NCBI RefSeq assembly: GCF_036884655.1
Contig: NC_088355.1
Coordinates: forward strand, 18,604,501 to 18,668,500
Direction: 5' to 3'
Source of the DNA: Musa acuminata AAA Group
Lineage: Eukaryota; Streptophyta; Magnoliopsida; Zingiberales; Musaceae
DNA length: 64,000 nucleotides
The notes below the pieces were generated by a model, which saw nothing but the letters and a program-made list of their open reading frames with translations, had not been told where the DNA came from and did not search any database. Shown here piece after piece: positions 10,709 through 19,980 of the stretch. Position 1 is the stretch's first letter. Each line of letters starts with the position of its first letter. The position numbers and the translations under genes were made by a program.

Positions 10709-11824
10709 TTATTCATGAGGTGGAAGATTAAAGTGCCTAAGTAAAGAGTCAAATTGTCGATGGATTTGTTGTAGCTCGGTTAGGATTTGATCTTGTCGAA
10801 GTTCTAGCCGTTCTTGTCGTTGCTCAAATCGGTCCATCCGAATCCCGATATCTTCGATGGATGATGTGTGAGTTTGCTCAACCGGATGTGTTTCCTCATA
10901 GGGACAGATCGGAGGAGAGTGGGTACTCCTAAAGACTGGGGTTTCCGGCTCTGGTTCAGGTTCAGGTTGAGGGGGATCAGTTCTTCTAGGCATTCTAACC
11001 CAGTTACCGTTCCTATAGTGACATCTTAGTCGGTGAAGTAGATTTTTGTTTATTATGCTGTATCTATCTGATTTCATTACTTCTTCTTCTAGTGGTATTT
11101 GAATGTCGTAAGCTTTCATTATTCTAGTAATAATTCCACCATATGGGAGCATCATATCTTTCGTAGATAATTCCCACATGTTTTGTTGGATCAGATACCC
11201 AAGACAAATGTCACGTTCTTTCATAATTAGGTACATAATTCCTAATTCCAATTGACTCACTTCATCATGATGGTATTGCTTAGGAAGAATTATACTAGTC
11301 ATGATATGATGAAGTATCTTAGTGTTAAAGGGCATTAGATGTTCACAACTTTTAGGAATAGATTCTACGTTAGGATTGGCAAGGATTGTTCCTAAGGCTT
11401 CAATGTAGGATGTTTCAATAGTTTTTTCATCCCATGATCCTTTGAAGTAAAGTCCTATGCTTTTCATGGGAATACCTATCATATCACAAATGAATCTATC
11501 AGTGATTGAGATGTGTTGTCCTAAGAGATAGGTTGATATCCTTTCTTCATCATCTTTTTGCATGTTGTTATAAAACAATCTAACTAGTCTAGGATAAATG
11601 GGTTCGTTGATCTGCAAAATGGGAAGTAGATTTAGGTTGGCAAACCAATGGATAGCCTCTACATCTCTTAGTTCATTCAGATCTACGTATTTTCCCTTAT
11701 TGATGCTTCTTAGTTCGAAGGAGAGAAATTTTTCAGCATGGTTTTTGGAATCAAAAAGAGTGAGATCAAACTCTTCTACTACTCTCCTCTTTCCCTTGTC
11801 CCTTGAGGATCTTCTAGATCCCAT
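10709..11824 (-). CDS. Accessory ORF of element B, 371 aa, putative plant transposon protein-like
   Basis: This is an intact frame starting at an ATG (MGSRRSSRDKGKRR, basic start). Residues about 30-265 resemble the family often annotated as putative plant transposon protein (Transposase_32-like): LSFELRS, then IYPRLVRLFYNNM near 76-88, then LLGQHISITDRFICDMIGIP near 100-119. Residues 284-296 are Pro/Glu-rich (PPQPEPEPEPE), and 324-364 form a likely coiled coil rich in R, Q, E and L. No transmembrane helix or catalytic motif is evident. It occupies the 3' position where SIRE-type elements carry an env-like ORF after pol, but pol is absent here. Function is unknown. Family assignment is from memory of motif style and is moderate. 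Confidence 0.75.
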   Translation of the reverse strand: MGSRRSSRDKGKRRVVEEFDLTLFDSKNHAEKFLSFELRSINKGKYVDLNELRDVEAIHWFANLNLLPILQINEPIYPRLVRLFYNNMQKDDEERISTYLLGQHISITDRFICDMIGIPMKSIGLYFKGSWDEKTIETSYIEALGTILANPNVESIPKSCEHLMPFNTKILHHIMTSIILPKQYHHDEVSQLELGIMYLIMKERDICLGYLIQQNMWELSTKDMMLPYGGIITRIMKAYDIQIPLEEEVMKSDRYSIINKNLLHRLRCHYRNGNWVRMPRRTDPPQPEPEPEPETPVFRSTHSPPICPYEETHPVEQTHTSSIEDIGIRMDRFEQRQERLELRQDQILTELQQIHRQFDSLLRHFNLPPHE

Positions 11825-12564
11825 TACTACTGCTGTTTAGAGGGATGATGATGAGCTAAAGTAAATGAAGAACAAAACAGAATTTAAGAGCTTCTTAAAG
11901 AGTACCTTTGTGAAATCTTCAAGAGAAGGAAGGATTCTTGATGTTTTGCTCCGAAATAAGAGGTATTTGGAAGGCTTAGAGGAGTGAAATGGGAATGGAG
12001 GAGACTTGAAAGAGTAGAGGAGGAAATGGGGGTGAGTTGGGGTCGGTTCCTCAGCCGGCCCTAGCGTGATTTTAAAGAGCAGAGCTGCTGGCGGTTGCAC
12101 CTCTGGCTGGAGCGGTGCAACCTCTGGCAACCCGTGATAGCTGGAGGTGCAACCGCCAGCTGGAGAGGTGCCACCGCCTGCAGCAGGTGAGCTCTCAAGA
12201 TAATTTGATTAGGGAGCCTTTGCCTTGAGGAGAGTTTCAGAGCAATTGATGTTTGTTACATGATTTCGTATGAGTTTTTATCTAAGGAAGAAGCTCTTTG
12301 TAAGATAGATCTTTTAACGTGCGTACGTATGTTTGTTTGGTGTCCCTTTTAAGATCATGACATATTTAGTTTCTACAAGAATTAATTCGTAGATGAACAG
12401 GTTTTGAAGATCAGGGGGGTATGATATATTTCTAATTGTATCGTATTTGTGATTTCATAGTTTCCACTTGTTACTTAAGCGTTGCGAGTCCCTTTTTGAT
12501 TCTTGGTTTATGACCATTGAGAGTCAAGGAGCAGAACATTATTTCTTGCTCCGGCCTAATGTTT
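11825..12564 (-). mobile_element. Leader between gag and accessory ORF in element B
   Basis: There is no convincing protein. A frame of 97 codons (11837-12130) is Pro/Ser-rich and looks incidental. At 12085-12180 it contains GGCGGTTGCACCTC and its inverse AGGTGCAACCGCC, the same words as the LTR array, which suggests that promoter-like LTR sequence was copied into the interior ahead of the 371-aa ORF. Confidence 0.55.
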
Positions 12565-13071
12565 TTATAGGAACGAATGATCTTTAGGAACCCATTTGCT
12601 TTTGGGTGCCTCATAAATAGATCTACATTTTCTATCATGTTGCATAGAGTTTATCATGGTTCCTTTAGGAACCCAAATCAATTTGTTTGGACTTATTTTC
12701 TTGAATGGACAACAATGTGTCTTGTGTCCAGATTTGCAACAAAAGTTGCACTTGGTTTGGTGTCGAACGTGTAAGATGGGGCCTTTTACAAATGTAGTTG
12801 GATTTCGGTGAGGACTCCTCACAAATCCAATCCCACTTCTTTTGGGAGCATGACCCTTGTTTGTAAGGATCATGTTTAATGACTTGCTACCAACCTCGAA
12901 TTTCTTCAAGGTGTCCTTAAGTAGCAAGTTCTCTTTTTGTATAGTTTCTAAATCATGACATTTGATACATGACTTTAAACTATCATGATGTTCGACTTTT
13001 AATTTATCAAACTCACAAGTAAGATTATCATGTACCTTTTTTAGCAACTTGTATTTTCTATTTATAACTTT
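12565..13071 (-). CDS. Second half of gag of element B, with CCHC knuckle, after in-frame TGA
   Basis: It continues the gag reading frame exactly after the TGA at 13072-13074. The first residues (KYKLLKKVHDNL...) match the same part of element D, where no stop intervenes. It contains a coiled-coil-like Lys/Leu segment, a conserved KGHAPKRSGIGFV segment, and a zinc knuckle CNFCCKSGHKTHC, then LIWVPKG and a stop. The expected protease (DSGCSRHM type), seen in element D about 200 bases further on, is absent. It may be translated only by readthrough of the TGA. Confidence 0.7.
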   Translation of the reverse strand, partial: KVINRKYKLLKKVHDNLTCEFDKLKVEHHDSLKSCIKCHDLETIQKENLLLKDTLKKFEVGSKSLNMILTNKGHAPKRSGIGFVRSPHRNPTTFVKGPILHVRHQTKCNFCCKSGHKTHCCPFKKISPNKLIWVPKGTMINSMQHDRKCRSIYEAPKSKWVPKDHSFL

Positions 13072-14148
13072 TCATTCGTCAAATAAATCATGGAAGGCAT
13101 TTAGTAATTCATCGAAAGATAAATCAGCATCTAATAAATCCGTTACCTCCTCTTCGATGGCCATAAAGGCGTAATGAGCAACTTGCTCGGTGTTGGACTC
13201 CTCTTCCTCAGATGCGCTCGAATCGTCCCATGTTGCTTGGAGCGCCTTCTTCTTTGTTGTTCTTTTCTTGACTTGGGGACAATCACTTTTGTAGTGTCCC
13301 GGCTTTTTACACTCGTAGCAGATCACTTGGTCCTTCTTTGATTCAAGTTTATTTTTCATATCGTTTTTAAACTTGTTTCTTTTGAAGAATTTCTTAAACT
13401 TTCTTGTCAAAAGTGTCAAGTCATCGTCACAATCCTCATCACTTGAGTTTTCTCTCAAGTGGCATTCAGAAGTTTTAAGTGCCATATCCTTCCTGTTCTT
13501 TGGAAGAATGTCTTCTTGCTCTTCATGAGCTTTGCAGGTCATTTCGTAGGTCATTAATGACCCGATTAGTTCTTCAAGAGGGAAATTTTGCAGATCTTTT
13601 GCCTCTTGAATGGCGGTGACTTTAGGATCCCAACTCTTAGGAAGGGATCTTAGTATCTTATTAACAAGCTCAAAATCCGAAAAGCTCTTTCCGAGTCCTT
13701 TTAGACCGTTGACGACATCCGTGAAACGGGTAAACATGTCGCCAATGGTTTCACTCGGTTTCATTCGGAAAAGTTCAAAAGAATGCAGCAACAGATTGAT
13801 TTTTGACTCTTTCACTCTACTTGTGCCCTCGTGGGTCACTTCAAGTGTGTGCCAAATATCAAAAGCAGTTTCGCAAGTTGAAACACGATTAAACTCGTTT
13901 TTATCAAGAGCGCAAAATAAGGCATTCATAGCCTTTGCATTAAGAGCGAAAGCCTTCTTCTCCAAATCGTTCCAATCGATCATTGGAAGAGAAGATTTTG
14001 AAAATCCATTTTCAACAAGGTTCCACAGTTCAAAATCCATAGAAATAAGAAAGATCCTCATTCGGGTCTTCCAGTAAGTGTAGTCCGTTCCACTGAACAT
14101 GGGTGGACGTGTAATCGAATGCCCCTCTTGGTTTCCGGCGTATGCCAT
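13072..14148 (-). CDS. gag: gag capsid protein of element B, 358 aa
   Basis: An ATG is followed by NQEGHSITRPPMFSG and YWKTRMRIFL (residues 6-36, DUF4219-like). A UBN2-like capsid region covers about 50-205, an acidic Ser/Asp stretch 233-243, a Lys-rich stretch 249-273, and a CCHC knuckle (CYECKKPGHYKSDC) 277-290. The frame is intact up to a TGA at 13072-13074. The likely role is assembly of virus-like particles that package element RNA. The start lies just inside the PBS. The neighbouring older copies (A, C, D, E) have the same gag with stops and frameshifts, so this is the least damaged one. Confidence 0.88.
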   Translation of the reverse strand: MAYAGNQEGHSITRPPMFSGTDYTYWKTRMRIFLISMDFELWNLVENGFSKSSLPMIDWNDLEKKAFALNAKAMNALFCALDKNEFNRVSTCETAFDIWHTLEVTHEGTSRVKESKINLLLHSFELFRMKPSETIGDMFTRFTDVVNGLKGLGKSFSDFELVNKILRSLPKSWDPKVTAIQEAKDLQNFPLEELIGSLMTYEMTCKAHEEQEDILPKNRKDMALKTSECHLRENSSDEDCDDDLTLLTRKFKKFFKRNKFKNDMKNKLESKKDQVICYECKKPGHYKSDCPQVKKRTTKKKALQATWDDSSASEEEESNTEQVAHYAFMAIEEEVTDLLDADLSFDELLNAFHDLFDE

Positions 14149-14184
14149 CTCTCTTGGGTTTTAATCCTTTAGAGAGTTAACCTT

Positions 14185-14196
14185 GCTCTGATACCA
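14185..14196 (-). other. Primer-binding site of element B
   Basis: The minus strand reads TGGTATCAGAGC, the initiator-Met tRNA 3' complement type, with a two-base spacer (AT) to the LTR edge at 14199. Confidence 0.9.
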
Positions 14197-14198
14197 AT

Positions 14199-16540
14199 TG
14201 TTAGGATCGAGAGCACTAAGAGGGGGGGGGGGGTGAATTAGTGCAGCGGAAATCTTATAACGATTAAAAACCAAAAGCTGCGTTTGTTCAAAAACTATTA
14301 TGATGCAAAAGCAAATTCTCAGTTTGTATCTAAGTGCAGTTTGCGTCTAAGCGCAGATTGCGTCTAAGCGCAGTTTTGCGTCTAAGCGCAGATTGCGTCT
14401 AAGCGCAGTTTTGCGTCTAAACTCAGATTTACGTCTAAATGCAGATTTACGTCTAAACGCAATTTTACGTCTAAACGCGGTTTTACGTCTAAACGTAGTT
14501 TTACGTCTAAACGCAGATTTACGTCTAAACGTAGTTTTACGTCTAAACGCAGTTTTACGTCTAAACGCAGTTTTACGTCTAAACGCAGTTTTACGTCTAA
14601 ACGCATATTTACGTCTAAACGCAGTTAGACGCAGATTTACGTCTAAACTTTGAAACTCGTTTGTATACTCGTAGAAGGCAGTATGCAGTTGAAACTAAGA
14701 CGTAAACGTGAACTGAAATCTGACGATTGAGCGAAGAAAGCCGATTTACGTCTGAATGCAGTTTTACGTCTAAATGTTGAAACTCGTTCGTAAAATCGTA
14801 GAGGACAGATTGCAGTTATTAATAGGATTAAAATGTAAGCGTAAACTGCAAGGAAGCTCATTCGTAAAAGCACGGAAAACAGTTCTGCAGAATCAAACGT
14901 AAACGTAAACTGTAATGTATGAAAATACGAGTTTACGTCTGAATGCAGATTTGGAAGAACAGCACTTAGATCTTGTTCGTGAAAGCGCAGAGAGCAGTAG
15001 TGATGAGGGAGGTTTGCAGTAATGATAAAGTGCTCGAAAATAAACGCAAACCAGAGATTTAGAGTGGTTCGGTCAGCCTTGACCTACTCCACTTTTGGCT
15101 TCCTCCACCGATGAGGTTGCCGACGTCAACTAGGTGCCTTCCTTCAATGGGCGAAGGCCAAACTTCCCTCTTACAATTTCTCTCCTTTTGGCAGGCTTAG
15201 GAGACAACCTTTATAGACCTTTCTCTCCTCACTTTACAATTGAAAACTTGAAGAACAGAAGGAGGAGACTTAAAGGCTTTACAACACTTTTGAGCTCTTT
15301 AGAATCACAGAAAAGATCACAATTTCGGTATGGGTCTGTGTCTTTTCAGTGCTGAATGGGTGGGGTATTTATAGGCCCCAAACCAATTCAAAATTCGAGC
15401 TCAAAACGATCAAATCGATCAAATCCCAGAATTCTGGGATCAGGCGGTTGCACCTCTCGACTGGAGAGGTGGCACCGCCTGGCAGAGCTCGAAGACTGAG
15501 CTCTGCCGATTGCTTCTCTCTGCCAGAGCTCGAAGACTGAGCTCGATGGTTGCATCACCTGGCAGAGCTCGAAGACTGAGCTTGGTGAATGCATCACCTG
15601 GCAGAGCTCGAAGACTGAGCTTGGTGAATGCATCACCTGGCAGAGCTCCAAGCTGAGCTCAGGCTGATCCACCTCTCTGCCAAAGCTCGAAGACTGAGCT
15701 TGGTGAATGCATCACCTGGCAGAGCTCGAGACTGAGCTCAGGCTGATGCACCTCTCTGCCAGAGCTCGAAGACTGAGCTCGGTGGTTGCATCGCCTGGCA
15801 GAGCTCGGAACTTGAGCTCTGGCGGTGCAACCTCTTGGCTGGGGCGGTTGCACCTCCCAGCCTCGCAGCCCAGGCGGTTGCACCTCCTGGCTGGGGCGGT
15901 TGCACCTCTCAACCCCTCAGCCCAGGCGGTTGCACCTCCTGGCTGGGGCGGTTGCACCTCTCAACCCCTCAGCCCAGGCGGTTGCACCTCCTGGCTGGGG
16001 CGGTTGCACCTCCTGGTGCAATCAGGGTCCGAATGGTTCACTCCATTCGGCCCACTTGAATCTTTTCAGGGGCCCAATTGCCCCAAGATTAAGCTAATGG
16101 GATCACCTCCCACTTTCATGCTTAATCATCATGCTAACTACGATTATCTCTAAGACAACTTCTGCAGCTTTGCTCCGATGCGTCAATCGCTTCTTCCGGC
16201 GAGTTTCCGGCCAACTTCCGTCGATCAACCGATGACCCTCGGTGATCCTTCTGCGGACATCCGGCATACTCCTGGACTTTGCGACGATCCACTTGGCGAG
16301 TTCCAACGAGCTTCGCTTGGCAAGCTTCTGGACTTCTCGGATCTGTTCTCTCTGAACCTCCGACGACCGTTCGAACTTCCGTCGAACTCTCGAACTCCCA
16401 ACGTGATCATGATCTTGACTCCGGCGCAACTCCTGCTGCTTGTCTTACTCTCATCGTAGTTAATCCTGCACACTTATCTCAACACATAGATTAGATAACA
16501 AATGACAATTGACTTCATCATCAAAATCCGAGATTCAACA
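14199..16540 (-). repeat. 5' LTR of element B (2342 bases)
   Basis: It is a near-copy of 7036-9358 with the same arrays: 18-base units at 14328-14652 with one extra unit, 39-base units at about 15520-15800, and GCGGTTGCACCTC units at about 15820-16020. TATAAA is at 15368-15373 on the minus strand. As the 5' LTR it would drive transcription of the element leftward. Confidence 0.9.
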
Positions 16541-16730
16541 GGTTGGTCTTAGCCCACTAAGAAAGACCATTAGTGGATGCTGGTGACTCGACAAAGGAGG
16601 AATCAGAAGTAGACATAGGTCACAACGACTGAACCACTATAAATCTGGTGTCTTCTTTCCTTACTTCTTACTTTCATTACTTAGCTGCACTGCATTGTCA
16701 ATTTACTTCAAGTCGACATCTTCTTGATAC
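16541..16730 (+). repeat. LTR F2, right part, with right target duplication
   Basis: It begins GGTTG (16541-16545, the right target duplication of element B) and resumes the host LTR at GTCTTAGCCCACTAAG, including the conserved CGACTGAACCACTATAAAT block near 16627-16645. Similarity to sister LTRs fades at about 16730, and the CCTAACA end is missing. Confidence 0.75.
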
Positions 16731-18229
16731 AATTTCTTCATTACATTTTTATCAATTCGAAAAGATTTAGAATCACAACCGTCATTTTTATCACTGTAAC
16801 GCACATGACCGGTTAATGGGCTATGAGCTAACCCAACCTGGTATTGTACATGTATAGTCAAGTACAGTGCACATGACCAATACATAGGCTAGCCCAACTC
16901 GTTTACTACTATGCAACCTAGTCTATTACCTCCTAATTTATTTGATTTAAGCCCAAACATTTATTGAACTAAATAAAATTTGATCGATTTATATCGATTC
17001 AAGGTGATTCCGAATTAATTTGACTTATTTAAGTTAGTTTAACCTAAATTGAATATAAACTAATTCAAATTATATTAGTAATAAAGATTAGAGATCGATT
17101 CAGGTAGGTTCTAATTAAATCAAGTTTAATTGGATAAATTAAGAAATGATTAATGTCAATTGAGGACTAATTAATATTATTTGAGATTAATAATATTTAA
17201 AAGATATATTATGATATTTTAATATATTATTTCATTCCAATATGGACACAATAAGTATAGATAATTTTGTTTCCTTGCCGAGGGCAAGCAAGGTGATTCT
17301 TTTTTAAGATTAGCGAGCCGATAAGCGTGATAGTTGGATAATTTCTCCGTCCACTATTGGGAGAAGCATGTTCTCGCTTTGATGGTTAAGGAACATCAAT
17401 ATATCCATAGTTAGAAATATGATATAGGTGTGTCTCCATCCGCTATTGGGAGAATATAAACTTATTTTGTAGAATAAAGCATCTCTATCCACTATATAGG
17501 GAGTGCTATTTCATATATTTGATATATGCTAGTGAGATGATTAACATTTAGATATGTATTTGTTTTACACGACTTATAGAGATTCATACTTAGCATTATT
17601 GATTTTTTTATTTTATTTTTAATTTTCAAAACAGTCTTCTATTAGCACTAGATTCAATTTCAATAATGAGCAGACATTTTTTTATTGCTAGTAAAGTCAA
17701 TTAAACTTTATTTTTAAGTTAATATCATTATGTTTCTTAATAAAAAATTAATTTTGATGAATAATAAATTATAATAAAATATTTATTATATATTAATAAA
17801 AAAAATATTTTATTTTATTATCCTAATTAATGTATAAAAAAATTATAATTCTATAAAAAAAATTGACGATCCTTGCTAAGATCCCCCATCTCGACGGAAA
17901 CAGCTTTGGATGTTGTACGGGATGACCTTTTGCAAGTACTATACCATCTTGAGGTGGCAATGAGCCATGGCTTGCATGATATTGCTTTCTTATGCTCACA
18001 CTTGTTGGTGATCTCTTTGGAATCTAACCAATTCTATGCTTGCTTAGAATTAAATCTGTTAGTAGCTACAAATATTTGATGAGACTTTGCATAGTTAGAA
18101 AAAAAATGGATATCTGATTCTTTTGGTAATATGAAAAATGAATATGTGGTTAATATTTGGATGGAATTAATCTTATTCTCATTTCAATTGCGGATTGCAA
18201 TCACCCCCACAGTAATAGTCCGTAGCCAC
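16731..18229. other. AT-rich stretch without recognisable gene
   Basis: No coding frame is supported. A twice-used phrase (CCACTATTGGGAGAA and CGCTATTGGGAGAA, 17350-17460) suggests old repeat material. The rest is low-complexity A and T with short homopolymers. Confidence 0.5.
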
Positions 18230-18494
18230 ATCAATGCCAACGTAGAGCCTTAGGGCTGATATGGTGTATTACATCGACGTGACACCCCTGACTCAGATGG
18301 AATGGTCGCTTGTTCCCGCTCTATCCGAAGTCATATGAGACAATGCTGCATAGCACAAAGCTGCAACGGAAAGCTCGGAATGGTGCCACATGGCACAAAT
18401 CTGTGCAGGTCGATCAACGCTCACATATGAGGTACAAGCCGGCCACCCGAGAAGTTGGCTGCCATTAACAAATCATGCATGACCGACCCTCATT
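18230..18494 (-). other. Unassigned repeat-like stretch near copia remnant
   Basis: It is GC-richer than its surroundings and has no open frame. A plus-strand GGTATAAAAGCC at about 18498-18509, at its edge, looks like the TATA region of another LTR family, so this may be a gypsy-type LTR fragment. Support is weak. Confidence 0.3.
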
Positions 18495-18900
18495 CACAGG
18501 TATAAAAGCCAACCGCTTGATCGGGTTCTTTCACTTGAGCAATCACCCCGTTGTTGTCACAATATAAGGAAATTGGCTCCTCACTGCCTAGCACGATTCC
18601 CAAATTTATGATGAACTTCTCCATCTAGACTCCCTCCTTTGCTGCCTCTATTGTAGTAATGTACTCCGCCTCTATGGTCGAGTCAGCAGTACTATCTTGC
18701 TTGGAAATCTTCCAGCATACTGCTCCTCCATTCAAGGTATACACATACCCTGAATTTAACTTGCTATCATTGACATCGGATTGGAAACTTAAGTATATGT
18801 AGCCTTTAACCTTAAGGCTAGTACCTCCATATACCTGTAAAAGATACTTAGTCATTCTCAAGTATTTAAGGATATTAGTCATAGGTGTCCTACAAGCCAA
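18495..18900 (-). pseudogene. Ty1/copia RNase H fragment
   Basis: Reading minus from 18900 gives MTNILKYLRMTKYLLQVYGG, then SDVNDSKLNSGYVYTLNGGA, then DSTIEAEYIT, and after a stop near 18625 the same frame continues EKFIINLGI and LYCDNNGVIAQ. This is the C-terminal RNase H of a copia pol (the DSTTEAEY and YCDNNGAI landmarks). It lacks its reverse transcriptase on the upstream side and belongs to a different copia family from its neighbours. It is broken by at least one stop. Confidence 0.85.
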
Positions 18901-19423
18901 TCACGTGAATGATGGCACGTGTGACTTGACACGCAGTCTTATTGCTTATTATTATTATTTGGCATTTTATCACTTTATATTGATTGCTGCATATATACAT
19001 ATATATATTATGATGTCCTTGGATTTGTGCAATGAGAATCGGATCGTGATGAGATCACGATAATGAGACTGATTCACCTTTAAACACATACCCTAAATAA
19101 TCCTAGTCATAGGTTACTTAAGAGAGACATCGAGATAACCGGACAGACTAGTATCATATATATCCGTCCATATGATAGATGCAGCTGGTCTCATAGCTGC
19201 TTATATGAGGACGCTAGGGATACAGTACAAGTGCTCATTGGAGAATGAGTTAATTGATTGATCCACTTATGGAATGTTGGATGGTTGATGATGCCTTATT
19301 ATCATACAGCGATTCCATAGTCCCAGTGGTGTATCTGGTCTTTAGACTTAAGACACTAAGGATGTCCTATATGGGTACTACATTATTTGATACCAGACTT
19401 ATCAGTTTAGAGGTTTCAGATCT
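18901..19423. other. Retroelement-like non-coding stretch
   Basis: No gene is supported. An ACATATATACATATATATATTATG microsatellite-like run lies near 18990-19012. The last 200 bases (tggatggttgatgatgcc, gataccagacttatcag) look like non-coding parts of plant copia elements, by impression only. LTR D begins at 19424. Confidence 0.35.
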
Positions 19424-19980
19424 TGTCGAATCTCGGATTTTGATGATGAAATCAATTAGTAAATTATTTGATCTAATATATATATTGAGATAAGTGTGCA
19501 GGATTAGCTACGATAGCAGTAAGGCATAAAGTAGATGTTGGGCTGAAGTCAAAGATCGGACGATATGTCGAAGATTCAGATAATGTACTAGAAGTTTATC
19601 ATAAGCTTGCCGAGAGTTCGTTAGGAGCTCGCCGAGAGTTCGTCGGGAGTTCGCTGAGAGTTTGTCAGGAGTTCGCCGAAAGTTCACCGAGAAGTTTGTC
19701 GAAAGATCATCGAGAGAACAATCGACATACCATATAGAGATTGCCTATTTAAATGTCTTAATTATCGTAGTTAGACCTTAAGTTGAATTAGGATTGAAAG
19801 GTAATCCCACTAACTTGGTTAGGGGCTAATTGGGCCCTAAACAGGGCTGAACTGGGCCTGTTGAACAATCTATTCAGCACATGAAGTCACGACCGACGGT
19901 GACACTACCTACAGACTCAATCTCCCAAGTGGTTTGGGCGGTGGTACCACCAGTAGTTAATGCTGCCAAGTGGTGGTACC
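19424..19980 (+). repeat. LTR of element D, left part, interrupted by compound C
   Basis: It starts TGTCGAATCTCGGATTTTG. It contains the degenerate GAGTTCGCCGAGAGTTCG array (19605-19720) and GGTGGTACC units near 19930-19980. It is cut at GTACC (19976-19980), and the continuation with the same five bases is at 29714. Confidence 0.75.

Larger units (their letters stand above)
7036..16540 (-). mobile_element. Element B: young pol-less Ty1/copia (SIRE-like) LTR retrotransposon
   Basis: This is a 9.5 kb insertion with both LTRs (7036-9358 and 14199-16540), a GGTTG target duplication, a PBS (14185-14196), a polypurine tract (9359-9381) and a minus-strand interior. Internal order from the 5' side is gag with a first CCHC knuckle, an in-frame TGA, a continuation with a second knuckle, a leader, a 371-aa ORF, and about 1.3 kb of non-coding sequence. 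No protease, integrase, reverse transcriptase or RNase H motif is visible. By eye the LTRs differ by about 15 substitutions, one 18-base repeat unit and one G-run length. It must rely on pol enzymes from another element, so I infer a non-autonomous but recently active family. Confidence 0.9.

Noticed and set aside
14185..14196. tRNA-like sequence
   Set aside because: It is only the 12-base primer-binding site. No cloverleaf or tRNA gene is found here or elsewhere in the window.
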